This document shows, in pieces, positions 1-8,110 of a stretch of 64,000 nt of DNA (positions are counted from its first letter, which is position 1; each line of letters starts with the position of its first letter). The DNA is taken from assembly GCF_007860175.1 (NCBI RefSeq), contig NZ_SJPX01000002.1, forward strand, positions 248,001 through 312,000, read 5' to 3'. Both the position numbers and the translations under genes were made by a program. The notes under the pieces are model-generated. The model made no database searches. It was not told where the DNA came from and saw nothing but the letters and a program-made list of their open reading frames with translations. This stretch comes from Rubripirellula reticaptiva. Its GTDB lineage: Bacteria > Planctomycetota > Planctomycetia > Pirellulales > Pirellulaceae.

Positions 1-766
1 ACAGATGAGTCGCGAAACTATGTCGCAAGGTGTGGGGACTCGTTCGCGAATCGAGCTGTGCCAAACCGATGTACTTTTCCAACATCCGGCCAATGCTACG
101 GGTGGTCAGAATGTTGCCAAAGCGATTGACGAACACTGGTGCCTCGCGGCCTAACATTTCCGTCTTCGGATCACGAACGCGGCATTGCTCGTACTTGCGA
201 ATCGCTTTCAGAGCGTACGATCCCATCGGTGCGATCCGTTCCTTGCGGCCCTTACCGCGGACGCGGACGATCTGTTCATCAGCATCGACGTCACCATCGC
301 GCAGCCCAACCAGTTCGCTGACCCGCAAACCGGCTGAGTACATCGTTTCGAGAATCGCTCGATCACGAAGTCCCGATGCATCACCGCCCGGAGGCGTCAC
401 CAACAGTCGGCCGACCTCGTCATTGGTCAACACGTGCGGCAGTTTGCGTTGCCGACGCGGATTACGCAGCGGCTTGGCTGGATTGCTAGTGGCAATGCCT
501 TCACGCATCGCAAACTTGTAGAAACTGCGCAGCGACGCCAGCTTGCGAGAGATCGTGGTGCGGGCGTATTCAGCTTGCTGGAGCGCGGCTTGATAGGCGC
601 GCAGATCCTGAGGCGTTAGCGTCCCCGGATTGGGCACTCGGCCGTGCGTCGCTTCTAACCAATCGACCAATCCGAACAAGTCTTCGCGGTAAGCCTTGAT
701 CGTCAAGTCCGAAGCATTCCGCTCGGATGCCAAGTACGTCAAGAAATGTGCGATCGATCGACGCAT
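1..766 (-). CDS. xerC: XerC/XerD-type tyrosine recombinase, 3' end cut by window edge
   Basis: Translating the minus strand from the ATG at 766 gives 255 residues with no stop before the window edge, so the C-terminus is missing. Residues about 1-90 form the SAM-like core-binding domain (FLTYLASERN, TISRKLASLRSFYKF). The catalytic domain follows, with Arg148 in GLRVSEL, Lys172 in GKGRKER and the HTLRHSFATHL box (His245, Arg248). The last His/Trp and the tyrosine nucleophile lie beyond base 1. Xer recombinases resolve chromosome dimers at dif by cutting and rejoining DNA through a 3'-phosphotyrosine. Length, motifs and the absence of phage genes nearby fit a housekeeping Xer protein rather than a phage integrase. 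I cannot separate XerC from XerD without the C-terminus. It is followed upstream by a small gene on the same strand. Confidence 0.9.
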   Translation of the reverse strand, partial: MRRSIAHFLTYLASERNASDLTIKAYREDLFGLVDWLEATHGRVPNPGTLTPQDLRAYQAALQQAEYARTTISRKLASLRSFYKFAMREGIATSNPAKPLRNPRRQRKLPHVLTNDEVGRLLVTPPGGDASGLRDRAILETMYSAGLRVSELVGLRDGDVDADEQIVRVRGKGRKERIAPMGSYALKAIRKYEQCRVRDPKTEMLGREAPVFVNRFGNILTTRSIGRMLEKYIGLAQLDSRTSPHTLRHSFATHL

Positions 767-922
767 CAACGTACCCGCTAGATGAAGTGAATGTCGTTGC
801 GGCTAGGACGCATCGTTAAGACCAACGCCCCAAAACCGTAGCAGACCTTGTGACAGATCCTCTGGGATTCGGGATCCTCAACATGATCCCGCTCTACCCG
901 AAAACGAAGCGGACACAAGCCA

Positions 923-1177
923 CTAGTGGAAGTCTTCGATCGACAAGCTATCGAAGTCTTCGCTGGCCAGCAGATCGTCTTCGGTTGGCACGGCATCGCG
1001 AATCTTGCGACTCAGCATCGCTGCGTCGTACCACGAAAAGTCCAACTCGGGATCCGCCGCAAATCGCGCCAACTGGCGCAGCGTCTCATCACGATTGTGG
1101 TCGTCAAAAAGAAAAATGAAACGTTCTTCACCTTTGACCAGTGCGAGAACGTTGATTTCAGTATCCATTTCTTCCAT
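923..1177 (-). CDS. small acidic protein of unknown function
   Basis: An 84-residue protein from the ATG at 1177. The frame is open to a GTG at 1213, and another ATG lies at 1168; the peptide MDTEINVLALVKGEERF that starts there looks like a natural N-terminus. It contains LVKGEERFIFLFDDHNRDETLRQLARFAADPELDFSWYDA, split here only by description: a hydrophobic strand, an Asp/Asn-rich loop, then a helix, then an aromatic strand. The C-terminus is strongly acidic (EDDLLASEDFDSLSIEDF). There is no signal peptide or membrane segment, so it is probably cytoplasmic. It lies between the recombinase gene and a lipoprotein gene, all on the minus strand. I do not recognise a family with known function, but the codon use and composition look like a real gene. 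Confidence 0.6.
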   Translation of the reverse strand: MEEMDTEINVLALVKGEERFIFLFDDHNRDETLRQLARFAADPELDFSWYDAAMLSRKIRDAVPTEDDLLASEDFDSLSIEDFH

Positions 1178-1241
1178 GTCCGAAAAGCGAGAGGCGACCA
1201 GGCTTACCGGCACGCCGAGATCTTACCCAGCCTGCCGTTGC

Positions 1242-2351
1242 TCAGTATCGGCTCAGTGGCCAGCGTAAGATGAGGTCGCTTTGGTCCGCACCCCCTCGAG
1301 ATTCAAGCATCTCCATGATGTGAAGCTGACAACAGAAAGAGATGAAATCATCGCTACGTTTTAGGTAACCCTGCCAACCGGACGAACGTGCATCGTCGCC
1401 CGTTTCAACGAAGTCTGCTAAGCGTTTTGTGAAATAAGGGTCATCACCGCGGTAGATCTTGGTGTGCATCAGGACCGGTTCCGTGCTAGCAATCACAGTC
1501 GGCCGAACCGGCGATGGCGGGTCGGGAATGAAGTCGGTCGCGTCGGGCCAATCGGCAGGCATCGGCGCGGCGATTTCTTCGTTGACGAACTGGTCACCAT
1601 CAAAGACAAATCCGTCGCCAGCAAATTCGCCCGGATACTGTTCGGTGAACTCGGCTGCATATTCGCCGGTGTACTCATCTGCGGAATCCGCAGGAAACTC
1701 AGTTCCGAATTCGCCAACGTACTCGCCGCTGGCCGATTCCACCGGCAGCGACGGAACGCCAACCGCCGCGGGCGTGGGAGTTTGGGTGGCAAGTTGGCTG
1801 CGGGCGAGTTCGAATTCTGCCTCGCGAGCGATCCGCTTGGGGATCTGCTTTTCCGCATCGGTTCCCCATGGCAATCCGTATCCGGCGGGGATCGTGTGAA
1901 ACCCGTCGTTCGCCGCGTACCACTGGACCGTCATCGCCATTCGCGGCGGATAGAACGCATCAAAGTCGGTGACCGAGCCCACCACGACCGCTTCGACGCC
2001 CATCAACTTCGCAAGCGATTGGAAGTCGGCACCCGTTGTCGGTTCGCCGTACGTCATCGCGTACCGCAGCCACTGGGCTTTGGACACGCCCACCGGCAAG
2101 ACTTCGAAACCAGGCACCGCCTGCAGCGCCGCATAGTACTTTTCCGTGACCAGATTCGTGTCCACGGTCGGTTCGTTGCTCTGGTTATAGAACGGCAGAA
2201 TCGCAACGCGCTTCAGCTGAGGGAATGGGTTATGCACCGATTCCCGCTGCCGCGTTTCTGGAAACATCGAACAGCCGCCACCCAAAATCAGTGCTGCCAG
2301 TGCAAGCACGATCCCGCCGATGGTCGAGTCGAATGTCAGTTTAAGTTTCAC
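1242..2351 (-). CDS. lipoprotein with GNA1162/LpoB-like N-terminal domain and acidic repeat
   Basis: Starts at a GTG (2351) and encodes 369 residues. The N-terminus has a charged start, a hydrophobic stretch and a lipobox-like LGGGC with Cys27, so it is probably a lipid-anchored periplasmic protein. Residues about 45-150 (KRVAILPFYNQS, TNLVTEKYYAALQAVPGFEVLP, LAKLMGVEAVVVGSVTDF) match the pattern of lipoproteins that collect names such as CsgG/LpoB/GNA1162-like: a beta strand starting VAILPF, then a helix, then a GVDAVVVG-type strand. Residues about 205-245 form a low-complexity acidic stretch with repeated EY-x-G-E and EF units. The C-terminal third is unlike anything I recognise. Its role is unknown; structural relatives assist outer-membrane assembly or peptidoglycan synthases, which is family knowledge and not shown here. 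Confidence 0.75.
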   Translation of the reverse strand: MKLKLTFDSTIGGIVLALAALILGGGCSMFPETRQRESVHNPFPQLKRVAILPFYNQSNEPTVDTNLVTEKYYAALQAVPGFEVLPVGVSKAQWLRYAMTYGEPTTGADFQSLAKLMGVEAVVVGSVTDFDAFYPPRMAMTVQWYAANDGFHTIPAGYGLPWGTDAEKQIPKRIAREAEFELARSQLATQTPTPAAVGVPSLPVESASGEYVGEFGTEFPADSADEYTGEYAAEFTEQYPGEFAGDGFVFDGDQFVNEEIAAPMPADWPDATDFIPDPPSPVRPTVIASTEPVLMHTKIYRGDDPYFTKRLADFVETGDDARSSGWQGYLKRSDDFISFCCQLHIMEMLESRGGADQSDLILRWPLSRY

Positions 2352-2519
2352 GATGGTTTGCAGGCGCTAAGAGTCCGCGCAAGTCATCCCCACCCCCGTT
2401 ACTGATGATCGGCGATGGCAACCGTCAAACTTGAAGCAATCAGAAAAACTTTCCCGACCCGCAATTCCGGCAAAGACAAAACCGCCCAAACACTTCGCCG
2501 CTCGGCGTCTGCTTGGGAC

Positions 2520-2713
2520 CATTGGTATCTACCCAAGTCTGACGAATTCAATTCACCCTCCCTTGGGGTCGCGGAAGAGCTTGCGACGACGCGGGGAGGG
2601 GCGTCTGGCAAGATGGGCAGTATTCGTTCGTCGCGAATCCCCTCCCCGAAACCTCGTGCCTCGGCTTCGACCCTCCCCAAGGAGGGTGAAGAACACTTGC
2701 GTAGATACCAATG
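2520..2713 (+). mobile_element. copy of gene-less 214-bp element family (C), left end decayed
   Basis: Begins with CATTGGTATCTAC at 2520 and ends with GTAGATACCAATG at 2713, a 13-bp inverted terminal repeat. Inside are two ACCCTCCC-type stem-loops, one near each end, and a GACGACGCGGGGAGGGG segment. It is followed directly by CCCTTTGGG of a module A hairpin; the matching left copy is no longer clear. It has no coding capacity. Confidence 0.75.
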
Positions 2714-2900
2714 CCCTTTGGGAGAGTCGAGCCGAAGCGAGGAGAGGGTGTCCGCGATTGCAAGCCCCACCCGGCCGCTACTGCGTCCGACCTCCCCGCT
2801 GGGAGGTAAAAACGGGAGGATTCCAAAGCCTGAAAATCTCGCAGTTTCAAGGTCAACGGGCATATCGATTTACGATCATCACCTTCACTCTCCCTTTGGG
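2714..2900 (+). repeat. hairpin repeat unit (modules A and B)
   Basis: Module A carries a CTCTCCC/GGGAGAG-type stem-loop followed by CGAGGAGAGGG. Module B carries CCCCACCCGGCCGCTAC then a CCTCCC-loop-GGGAGG stem. A tail with GGCATATCGATTTACG leads to the next module A at 2885. The same unit recurs at 3683-4400, 37374-37940 and elsewhere in this window. Open frames through it are low-complexity translations of the repeat, not genes. Confidence 0.85.
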
Positions 2901-3096
2901 CATTGGTATCTACCCAAGTCTGACGAATTCAATTCACCCTCCCTTGGGAGGGTCGCGGAGGAGCTTGCGACGACGCGGGGAGGGGCGTCTGGCGAGATGG
3001 CAGTAATCGTTCGTCGCGAATCCCCTCCCCGAAACCTCGTACCTCGGCTCCGACCCTCCCCAAGGAGGGTGAAGAAAACTTACGTAGATACCAATC
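2901..3096 (+). mobile_element. copy of gene-less element family C inserted in a module A hairpin
   Basis: Starts CATTGGTATCTAC right after CCCTTTGGG (2892-2900) and ends GTAGATACCAATC just before CCCTTTGGC (3097-3105). The flanking nonamers are near-identical direct copies, as expected for a 9-bp target duplication with one later change. The element is about 196 bp; it lacks an 18-bp internal duplication seen in the 214-bp copies at 12252 and 40103. Confidence 0.8.
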
Positions 3097-3192
3097 CCCT
3101 TTGGCAGAGTCGAGCCGAAGCGAGGAGAGGGAAAATCCAGATCACTAGCACTTGCAATACTGATTCCGACTCTCCCAAGGGCACTGCTATCA

Positions 3193-3660
3193 TCACCTCC
3201 CTTCGGGGAGGTCGGACGCGGTAGCGGCCGGGTGGGGCAACGGTATTGATGTGTTTGGACTCTTTTCACTCAACATTCCACTGCGCTTGTTGGTCCGGTT
3301 GCGAAACGAAAAGGGAATCCCCGCATTCGATGCAATCGCAATCAAAACGGAATCGACATCTCGTAGTACTTCCTCGTTAGTAAATCGAATCACCGTCCAG
3401 CCTCTACCAACTAGGTATTCCTGCCTCCGTAGATCCTTTTGCTGTACAGAATCGTGGTATTCGCCGTCTAACTCAACGACAAGTCGTTCTGCGACACATG
3501 CGAAGTCGACAAAGAATGGCTCAATCGGATGCTGTCGGCGGAACTTCATTTCACAAAGTTGCTTTCCTCGCAGGACGCTCCAAAGCAAACCCTCCGCCTC
3601 GGTTTGTGTTGCACGCAGCGATTTGGCTCGCTGCGTTTGCTTCGGCGTCTGTCGTTTCAT
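3193..3660 (-). CDS. DUF559-type endonuclease-domain protein embedded in repeats
   Basis: ATG at 3660, 155 residues. Residues about 10-115 fit the DUF559/Vsr-like PD-(D/E)XK fold: TEAEGLLWSVLRGKQL, then KFRRQHPIEPFFVDF (Asp52), then LVVELDGEYH (Glu63, Asp65), then the GWTVIRFTNEEVL strand and helix. This class cleaves or processes DNA in known relatives; the actual substrate of this family is not settled. The last 18 residues (ending PHPAATASDLPEGR) are encoded by a module B repeat, so the stop codon comes from repeat DNA. Hairpin repeat arrays flank the gene on both sides, and no methyltransferase is adjacent. It may be a passenger of the repeats or connected with them; that is inference. 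Confidence 0.8.
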   Translation of the reverse strand: MKRQTPKQTQRAKSLRATQTEAEGLLWSVLRGKQLCEMKFRRQHPIEPFFVDFACVAERLVVELDGEYHDSVQQKDLRRQEYLVGRGWTVIRFTNEEVLRDVDSVLIAIASNAGIPFSFRNRTNKRSGMLSEKSPNTSIPLPHPAATASDLPEGR

Positions 3661-3682
3661 TGGAATTTCTCTCTTTCACTGA

Positions 3683-4400
3683 CTGAGTAAGCCCCACCCG
3701 GCCGCTACCGCGTCCGACCTCCCCGCAGGGAGGTAAAGTTGGGAAGATTCCAAAGCCCGAAAATCTCGCAGTTTCAAGGTCAACGGGCATATCGATTTAC
3801 GATCATCACCTTCACTCTCCCTCCGCGAGAGTCGAGCCTAAGCGAGGAGAGCGTGTCCGCAATTGCAAGCCCCACCCGGCCGCTACTGCGTCCGACCTCC
3901 CCGCAGGGAGGTAAAGTTGAGAAGATACCAAAGCCTGAAAATCTCGTAGTTTCAAGGTCAACGGGCATATCGATTTTCGATCATCTCCTTCACTCTCCCT
4001 TTGGGAGAGTCGAGCCTAAGCGAGGAGAGCGTGTCCGCGAATGGAAGCCCCACCCGGCCGCTACTGCGTCCGACCTCCCCGCAGGGAGGTAAAAAGTTGG
4101 CAAGATTCCAAAGCCCGAAAATCTCGCAGTTTCAAGTTCAACGGGCATATCGATTTACGATCATCACCTTCACTCTCCCTTTGGGAGAGTCGAGCCTAAG
4201 CGAGGAGAGGGTGTCCGCGATTGGAAGCCCCACCCGGCCGCTACTGCGTCCGACCTCCCCGCAGGGAGGTAAAAGTTGGCAAGATTCCAAAGCCTGAAAA
4301 TCTCGCATTTTCAAGTTCAACAGGCATATCGATTTTCGATCATCACCTTCACTCTCCCTTTGGGAGAGTCGAGCCTAAGCGAGGAGAGGGCGTCCCCGAA
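3683..4400 (+). repeat. tandem array of A/B hairpin units, period 178-180 bp
   Basis: The motif CACTCTCC recurs at 3813, 3991, 4171 and 4350, giving periods of 178, 180 and 179 bp. Each unit holds a CTCTCCC-ttt-GGGAGAG stem-loop (A), GCCTAAGCGAGGAGAG, CCCCACCCGGCCGCTAC, an ACCTCCC-cgca-GGGAGGT stem-loop (B), and a tail with CAACGGGCATATCGATTT. Units differ by few substitutions. The array lies between the DUF559 gene and the TPR gene. The following stretch to 4536 is non-coding with no further repeat. Confidence 0.9.
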
Positions 4401-4536
4401 CGCAAACCCGAACGGAGTTTTACAATTCCCTTTAGAAATTAGCGTCCATTCGCACATCCGCGGGCGAAAACATGGCCTTACCTCCGCGAAATCAAACGGT
4501 CCGATTTGCGAAGTCAAAACAGGCTGGCAGCCTGAA

Positions 4537-6060
4537 CTATTCTGCCGGACTCGCAGCAGCCTCGGTTGGCTCTGCCTGATCCGCGTCAGCTGAGTCTCCG
4601 TCCGCTTCGGTCGGCTTAGCTTCATTCTCGGCGGTCTCCGCTTCGGCTTTCCGGCCGCTTTCCTTGCGGTGCTTTTCTGCCATCTTCGGCTGTCCCAGCG
4701 CGTCATAGACCTCGGCCAAATTCTCGTGCAATTGAACCTTCTTCTGGCCCGTCGCTTTGGGCAAGACTTTTTCAAAGTAGGGCAATGCTTCCGCGTACTT
4801 CTTTTGCTTGAACAATACCATCGCCATCGTATCACCGAACGACGCGTTGTCCGGAGCCGTCTCGATCGCCATCTGAATCAAGCTTTCCGAGCGTTCAAAA
4901 TCCGGGTCGTCCGATTGGCACAGAACCCAGGCCAGATTGTTGGCTACGATCGCCATCGACGGATCAGCCTTCAAGGCTGCTTCTAAGTGAAAGATTGCCC
5001 CCTGCGAATCAGATTCTTGCCACAGCAGATTTCCCAGCGAAAAGTGAGCCAGCGGAACCGTATGGCCTTCCGCGATCCAGGTTTCTAGCTGCTCGCGAAA
5101 TTTTGCACGCAGGTCCGCTGAATCACTGCGTGCATAAAACGCGTTTAACACCTTGTACACATTCGGGTTCGACGGATTCAACTTGGCGGCTTCCGACAGC
5201 ATCGCCATGCGTTGTCGATCGGCACTATTTTCAGAACTGGGATCATCACCCGGAATCTGCTCCATCCGCATCAAAACTAGATTGGATGCAATCGCACGAA
5301 GCGCCGGATCGTCGCCGGTCAGTCGCAACCCTTCATTCAAGATCGCGTCGACCTGTTCGAATTTTTTCTGACTCGCCAGGATCGCCAACAATCGCACTCG
5401 CTGCGCACTGTCCATCGGATCCGACCCGATCGCGTTGACCGCATACGCCTCGGCACGCGTGCTGGCACGAGCCGCGTCTTCTTCGCGACCCAGCCGCCGA
5501 TACAGATTGCTGATGTCGAACCACAACTCGGGCTTGCGTCCCGCTGCCGACTCGAACCGTTTGACCGCCTCGTCCACCTGCTCGACGGCCAAGTGATAGT
5601 TCGCCCACAAAATGTCATTCTCGGGCGTGGCATCGCGAGCCCCATGGCGAAGATGGAACTGTAACTTTTCGACCAAATCCTTGTTCGTACCGTTCTTGGC
5701 AATCGCAGCACCATACATGATCGCTTTCTGCCGGTGCGCCGATGCGAACCCCACCGAATCATCGGGTGCCAAACGGTCCAACATTTCTCGCGCCGCCTGA
5801 GTATCCCCGGACGCATCCAGGATCGAGACCCAGTTCATTTGGTCCTGTTCGCTGCCACGGTCACCGGCACCGACCAACCGCGAGTAATAGAACTTGGCCT
5901 TCTCCAAATCCTTGTCCGCAACCGCCTGACGAGCCGCCAACCGATATTCGACCGCGATATCATCGCTAGTCGTCATCGCACGAACGATCAATCCAGCAAC
6001 GACCAGGATCGCCAAGATCGCCGGTGAATAGATCAGAACTCGATACAAATTACGTTTCAT
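4537..6060 (-). CDS. membrane-anchored TPR protein
   Basis: I place the start at the ATG at 6060 (507 residues, MKRNLYRVLIYSP...); the frame extends nine codons upstream. Residues about 10-30 form one transmembrane segment (AILAILVVAGLIV) with a cytoplasmic basic N-terminus. The rest is alpha-helical with tetratricopeptide-type units, clearest at LAHFSLGNLLWQESDSQGAI, VANNLAWVLCQSDDPD and LHENLAEVYDALGQPKMAEK. The last 45 residues are Glu/Ala-rich and probably disordered. TPR arrays bind protein partners. Its place beside a PEP-CTERM gene and an exosortase/EPS locus recalls the TPR proteins that accompany such systems, but the link here is only by position. Confidence 0.8.
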   Translation of the reverse strand: MKRNLYRVLIYSPAILAILVVAGLIVRAMTTSDDIAVEYRLAARQAVADKDLEKAKFYYSRLVGAGDRGSEQDQMNWVSILDASGDTQAAREMLDRLAPDDSVGFASAHRQKAIMYGAAIAKNGTNKDLVEKLQFHLRHGARDATPENDILWANYHLAVEQVDEAVKRFESAAGRKPELWFDISNLYRRLGREEDAARASTRAEAYAVNAIGSDPMDSAQRVRLLAILASQKKFEQVDAILNEGLRLTGDDPALRAIASNLVLMRMEQIPGDDPSSENSADRQRMAMLSEAAKLNPSNPNVYKVLNAFYARSDSADLRAKFREQLETWIAEGHTVPLAHFSLGNLLWQESDSQGAIFHLEAALKADPSMAIVANNLAWVLCQSDDPDFERSESLIQMAIETAPDNASFGDTMAMVLFKQKKYAEALPYFEKVLPKATGQKKVQLHENLAEVYDALGQPKMAEKHRKESGRKAEAETAENEAKPTEADGDSADADQAEPTEAAASPAE

Positions 6061-6377
6061 CGAAACCAGGTCGGGTAAGAAGTCCAAGCGTCAGCGAACC
6101 ATCGCCAATCAAAGCAGCCCGATGATCCCAAATCGCAAGTCTGGATCTCCCATCGTATCCGCCGTCCCCCCCGATTTCAACGACAACCAGCCACACCTAT
6201 GAATTCACAACATCCATAACACGATGCTTCGCCGGAGCCAAATCGCAAACAAGGCACCCTGGGCGAGCCAAAGCTGCGCGGGCGAACTTGGGCCCTCGGA
6301 ATGTCACGCCGTTGGCGCGAATGCCCAAGCTAAGACGTCGCCGGTAAGAACTAGTAAAGTGCTAGCACCGAGCCGAC
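6061..6377 (+). other. non-coding gap
   Basis: Lies between the end of the PEP-CTERM gene and the start of the TPR gene. It is likely to contain the TPR gene promoter, but I see no convincing -35/-10, hairpin terminator or repeat in it. Confidence 0.3.
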
Positions 6378-7001
6378 CTAGCGCAACGACCGACGCCGAC
6401 GGCGCTGAATGAACACGCCAGCATAAGCAACTGATGCAAAGCCAAAAGCCGAAGGCTCCGGCACGGCCGTGACGGTTACGTCCATCCCAACGAATCCAAT
6501 CGAACCGCTCGTCGCTTCAAGTTTAAATGACTGATTAGCGGCGAGTGCGAATGGAGTCGTAAAGATGAACTCAGTTCCCGAAGCGATTGTCTGACCCGCG
6601 AACTCAAAGCCTTCTCCGGAAACAAAGCTCTGGAAGGACAGAGATGAAACCGTCACCGCTCTATTGAAACTCAACGTAACCGACTCGCTTAAGTTCGCGT
6701 CGAATCGGTCCGTGGTATCGCCAGTCGTACCGACTGCTCCAGCCCGATCAACACCAAAGCTGCCAGAATTGGCATTGACCGATGGTGCCGCTAAGGGATT
6801 GTTGTCCGCAATTTCAATGATCGACAGCTCAAGACCGGGAAAGCCAACTACCGACAACCCACTGGCTCCAGCGGTTTTGTCATCAATAGTATCTCCGAAC
6901 GTCGTCGTCCCCGATGCATTTCGAAAATCGATGAAGTCAGCACGGGCCCAACAGCATCCCACGACGCTCAACAATCCGGCTATGGCTAGTCTTCTGAACA
7001 T
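6378..7001 (-). CDS. PEP-CTERM sorting-domain extracellular protein
   Basis: ATG at 7001, 207 residues; the frame continues 14 codons upstream but the signal peptide (FRRLAIAGLLSVVGCCWARA) begins here. The mature part is Gly/Ser/Thr/Ala-rich and beta-prone (LSFNRAVTVSSLSFQSFVSG), typical of secreted low-complexity substrates. The C-terminus has the PEP-CTERM signal: VPEPSAFGFASVAYAGVF followed by six basic residues (QRRRRRS). In this system the signal is recognised and cleaved by an exosortase at the inner membrane; an exosortase gene lies at 9384-11213. The function of the mature protein is unknown. A GGAG sequence sits eight bases before the start. Confidence 0.88.
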   Translation of the reverse strand: MFRRLAIAGLLSVVGCCWARADFIDFRNASGTTTFGDTIDDKTAGASGLSVVGFPGLELSIIEIADNNPLAAPSVNANSGSFGVDRAGAVGTTGDTTDRFDANLSESVTLSFNRAVTVSSLSFQSFVSGEGFEFAGQTIASGTEFIFTTPFALAANQSFKLEATSGSIGFVGMDVTVTAVPEPSAFGFASVAYAGVFIQRRRRRSLR

Positions 7002-7009
7002 GTTCCGGT

Positions 7010-7013
7010 CTCC
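7010..7013 (-). promoter_or_regulatory. Shine-Dalgarno for the PEP-CTERM gene
   Basis: GGAG on the minus strand, eight bases before the ATG at 7001. It supports that start over the longer frame. Confidence 0.5.
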
Positions 7014-7251
7014 GAGTCGCAAAGAGTGAAAGGAAGCCGCCAACTTCCGACGCCAATAAGATAGGCGATTTGACCGGAGGATTCAAATGTTCACAGAGCG
7101 ACAACGACCGATTTCACCGAACCTTCATCGCCCAAGACTTCACGACCACGCAGAAAGACGCTGCAGACCACGCGGCTGGCCCATCCGGCCAAAGCCACCA
7201 TTTGCCTGGATCGGCCCGTAAGAGACTGCTCCAGTACGAGCAATTCACACT

Positions 7252-7640
7252 CCCCGTGGGCATTGGTATCTACCCAAGTCTGACGAATTCAATTCACCCT
7301 CCCTTGGGGAGGGTCGCGGAGGAGCTTGCGACGACGCGGGGAGGGGCGTCTCGCAAGACGGGCAGTATTCGTCCGTCGCGAACTCCCTCCCCGAAACCTC
7401 GTGCCTCGGCTCCGACCCTCCCCAAGGAGGGTGAAGAGTGCTTAGGTAGATACCAATGCCCTCCCAGAGGGCATCGGTATCTACCCAAGTCTGACGAATT
7501 CAATTCACACTCCCTTGGGGAGGGTCGCGGAGGAGCTTGCGACGACGCGGGGAGGGGCGTCTGGCAAGACGGGCAGTATTCGTCCGTCGAGAATCCCCTC
7601 CCCGCTCGTTCCTCGCGGCCCTCCCAGAGGGAGGATGAAA
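7252..7640 (+). repeat. two adjacent copies of element family C, the second truncated
   Basis: First copy 7261-7458 with both CATTGGTATCTAC ends; it follows CCCCGTGGG. The second begins CATCGGTATCTAC at 7472 and loses its right half near 7610-7640, where it runs into a CCCTCCCAGAGGGAGG hairpin. The 13 bases between the copies are CCCTCCCAGAGGG. From 7002 to 7250 and from 7641 to 7865 I see no gene and no repeat. Confidence 0.8.
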
Positions 7641-7865
7641 TCATTTTCAATGCTGTTACTTGAGCAGTCACCGTCGACCGGGCTGACCGTGGTTATCGAA
7701 AAAAGGCACAGAGCCCGTTAACGCCGAATGAAAAAGCGCTTCCGCTGACAAGCTAGAAGTCGATGTCAGCTCAATTTCCGTGTCGTGGATGAGGCCACAA
7801 GTCCTTCGCAGTGGAGAGACTCGTGGCCTTGTCCACGACGGCGAAAGCCGCTATCCGCCCGCTTC

Positions 7866-8086
7866 CTACTCGGCGGTTGCGGCCGCAGCGCCAGCCCAAC
7901 GCGGACCGTCAAGCAACTCTTTGCGAGCGGCAAAAAACAGGGCCTTTAGCGAGGCAATCTGTTCGTCAGTGTAGGGCCCCGAACGATCCGAGTAGAGCTG
8001 GATGGTCGTGCCAGGAAGGTTCGGCAGGGTGGGATCACCAAAACCGAAACGCTTAGCCGTGGCCTTGATAATATTGCTGGCCCGAC
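7866..8086 (-). pseudogene. C-terminal fragment of a second exosortase (EpsI-like tail)
   Basis: Read on the minus strand down to the TAG at 7866, this encodes about 70 residues closely matching the last 60 residues of the intact exosortase: KRFGFGDPTLPNLPG, TIQLYSDRSG, YTDEQIASL and ALFFAARKELLDGPRWAGA are shared almost unchanged. Homology stops just before the stop codon of the dehydratase gene at 8111, and nothing of the catalytic membrane domain remains. It has no start codon. The intact gene ends at 9384, so the dehydratase gene is flanked by two direct copies of an exosortase tail. Confidence 0.85.
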
Positions 8087-8110
8087 TCGCACGACACGAC
8101 GCGACAGCGT

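Noticed and set aside
1464-2405. 313-codon open frame on the plus strand
   Set aside because: It is antisense to the lipoprotein gene; its Arg/His-rich composition is typical of a shadow frame in G+C-rich DNA.
2415-3224. 269-codon open frame rich in RPLLRPTSP and GESSLSEE words
   Set aside because: It only translates the A/B/C repeats. The same words appear in frames at every repeat cluster.
3683-4400. possible CRISPR array because of regular spacing
   Set aside because: The whole 179-bp unit is repeated, with no unique spacers, and no cas genes are present.
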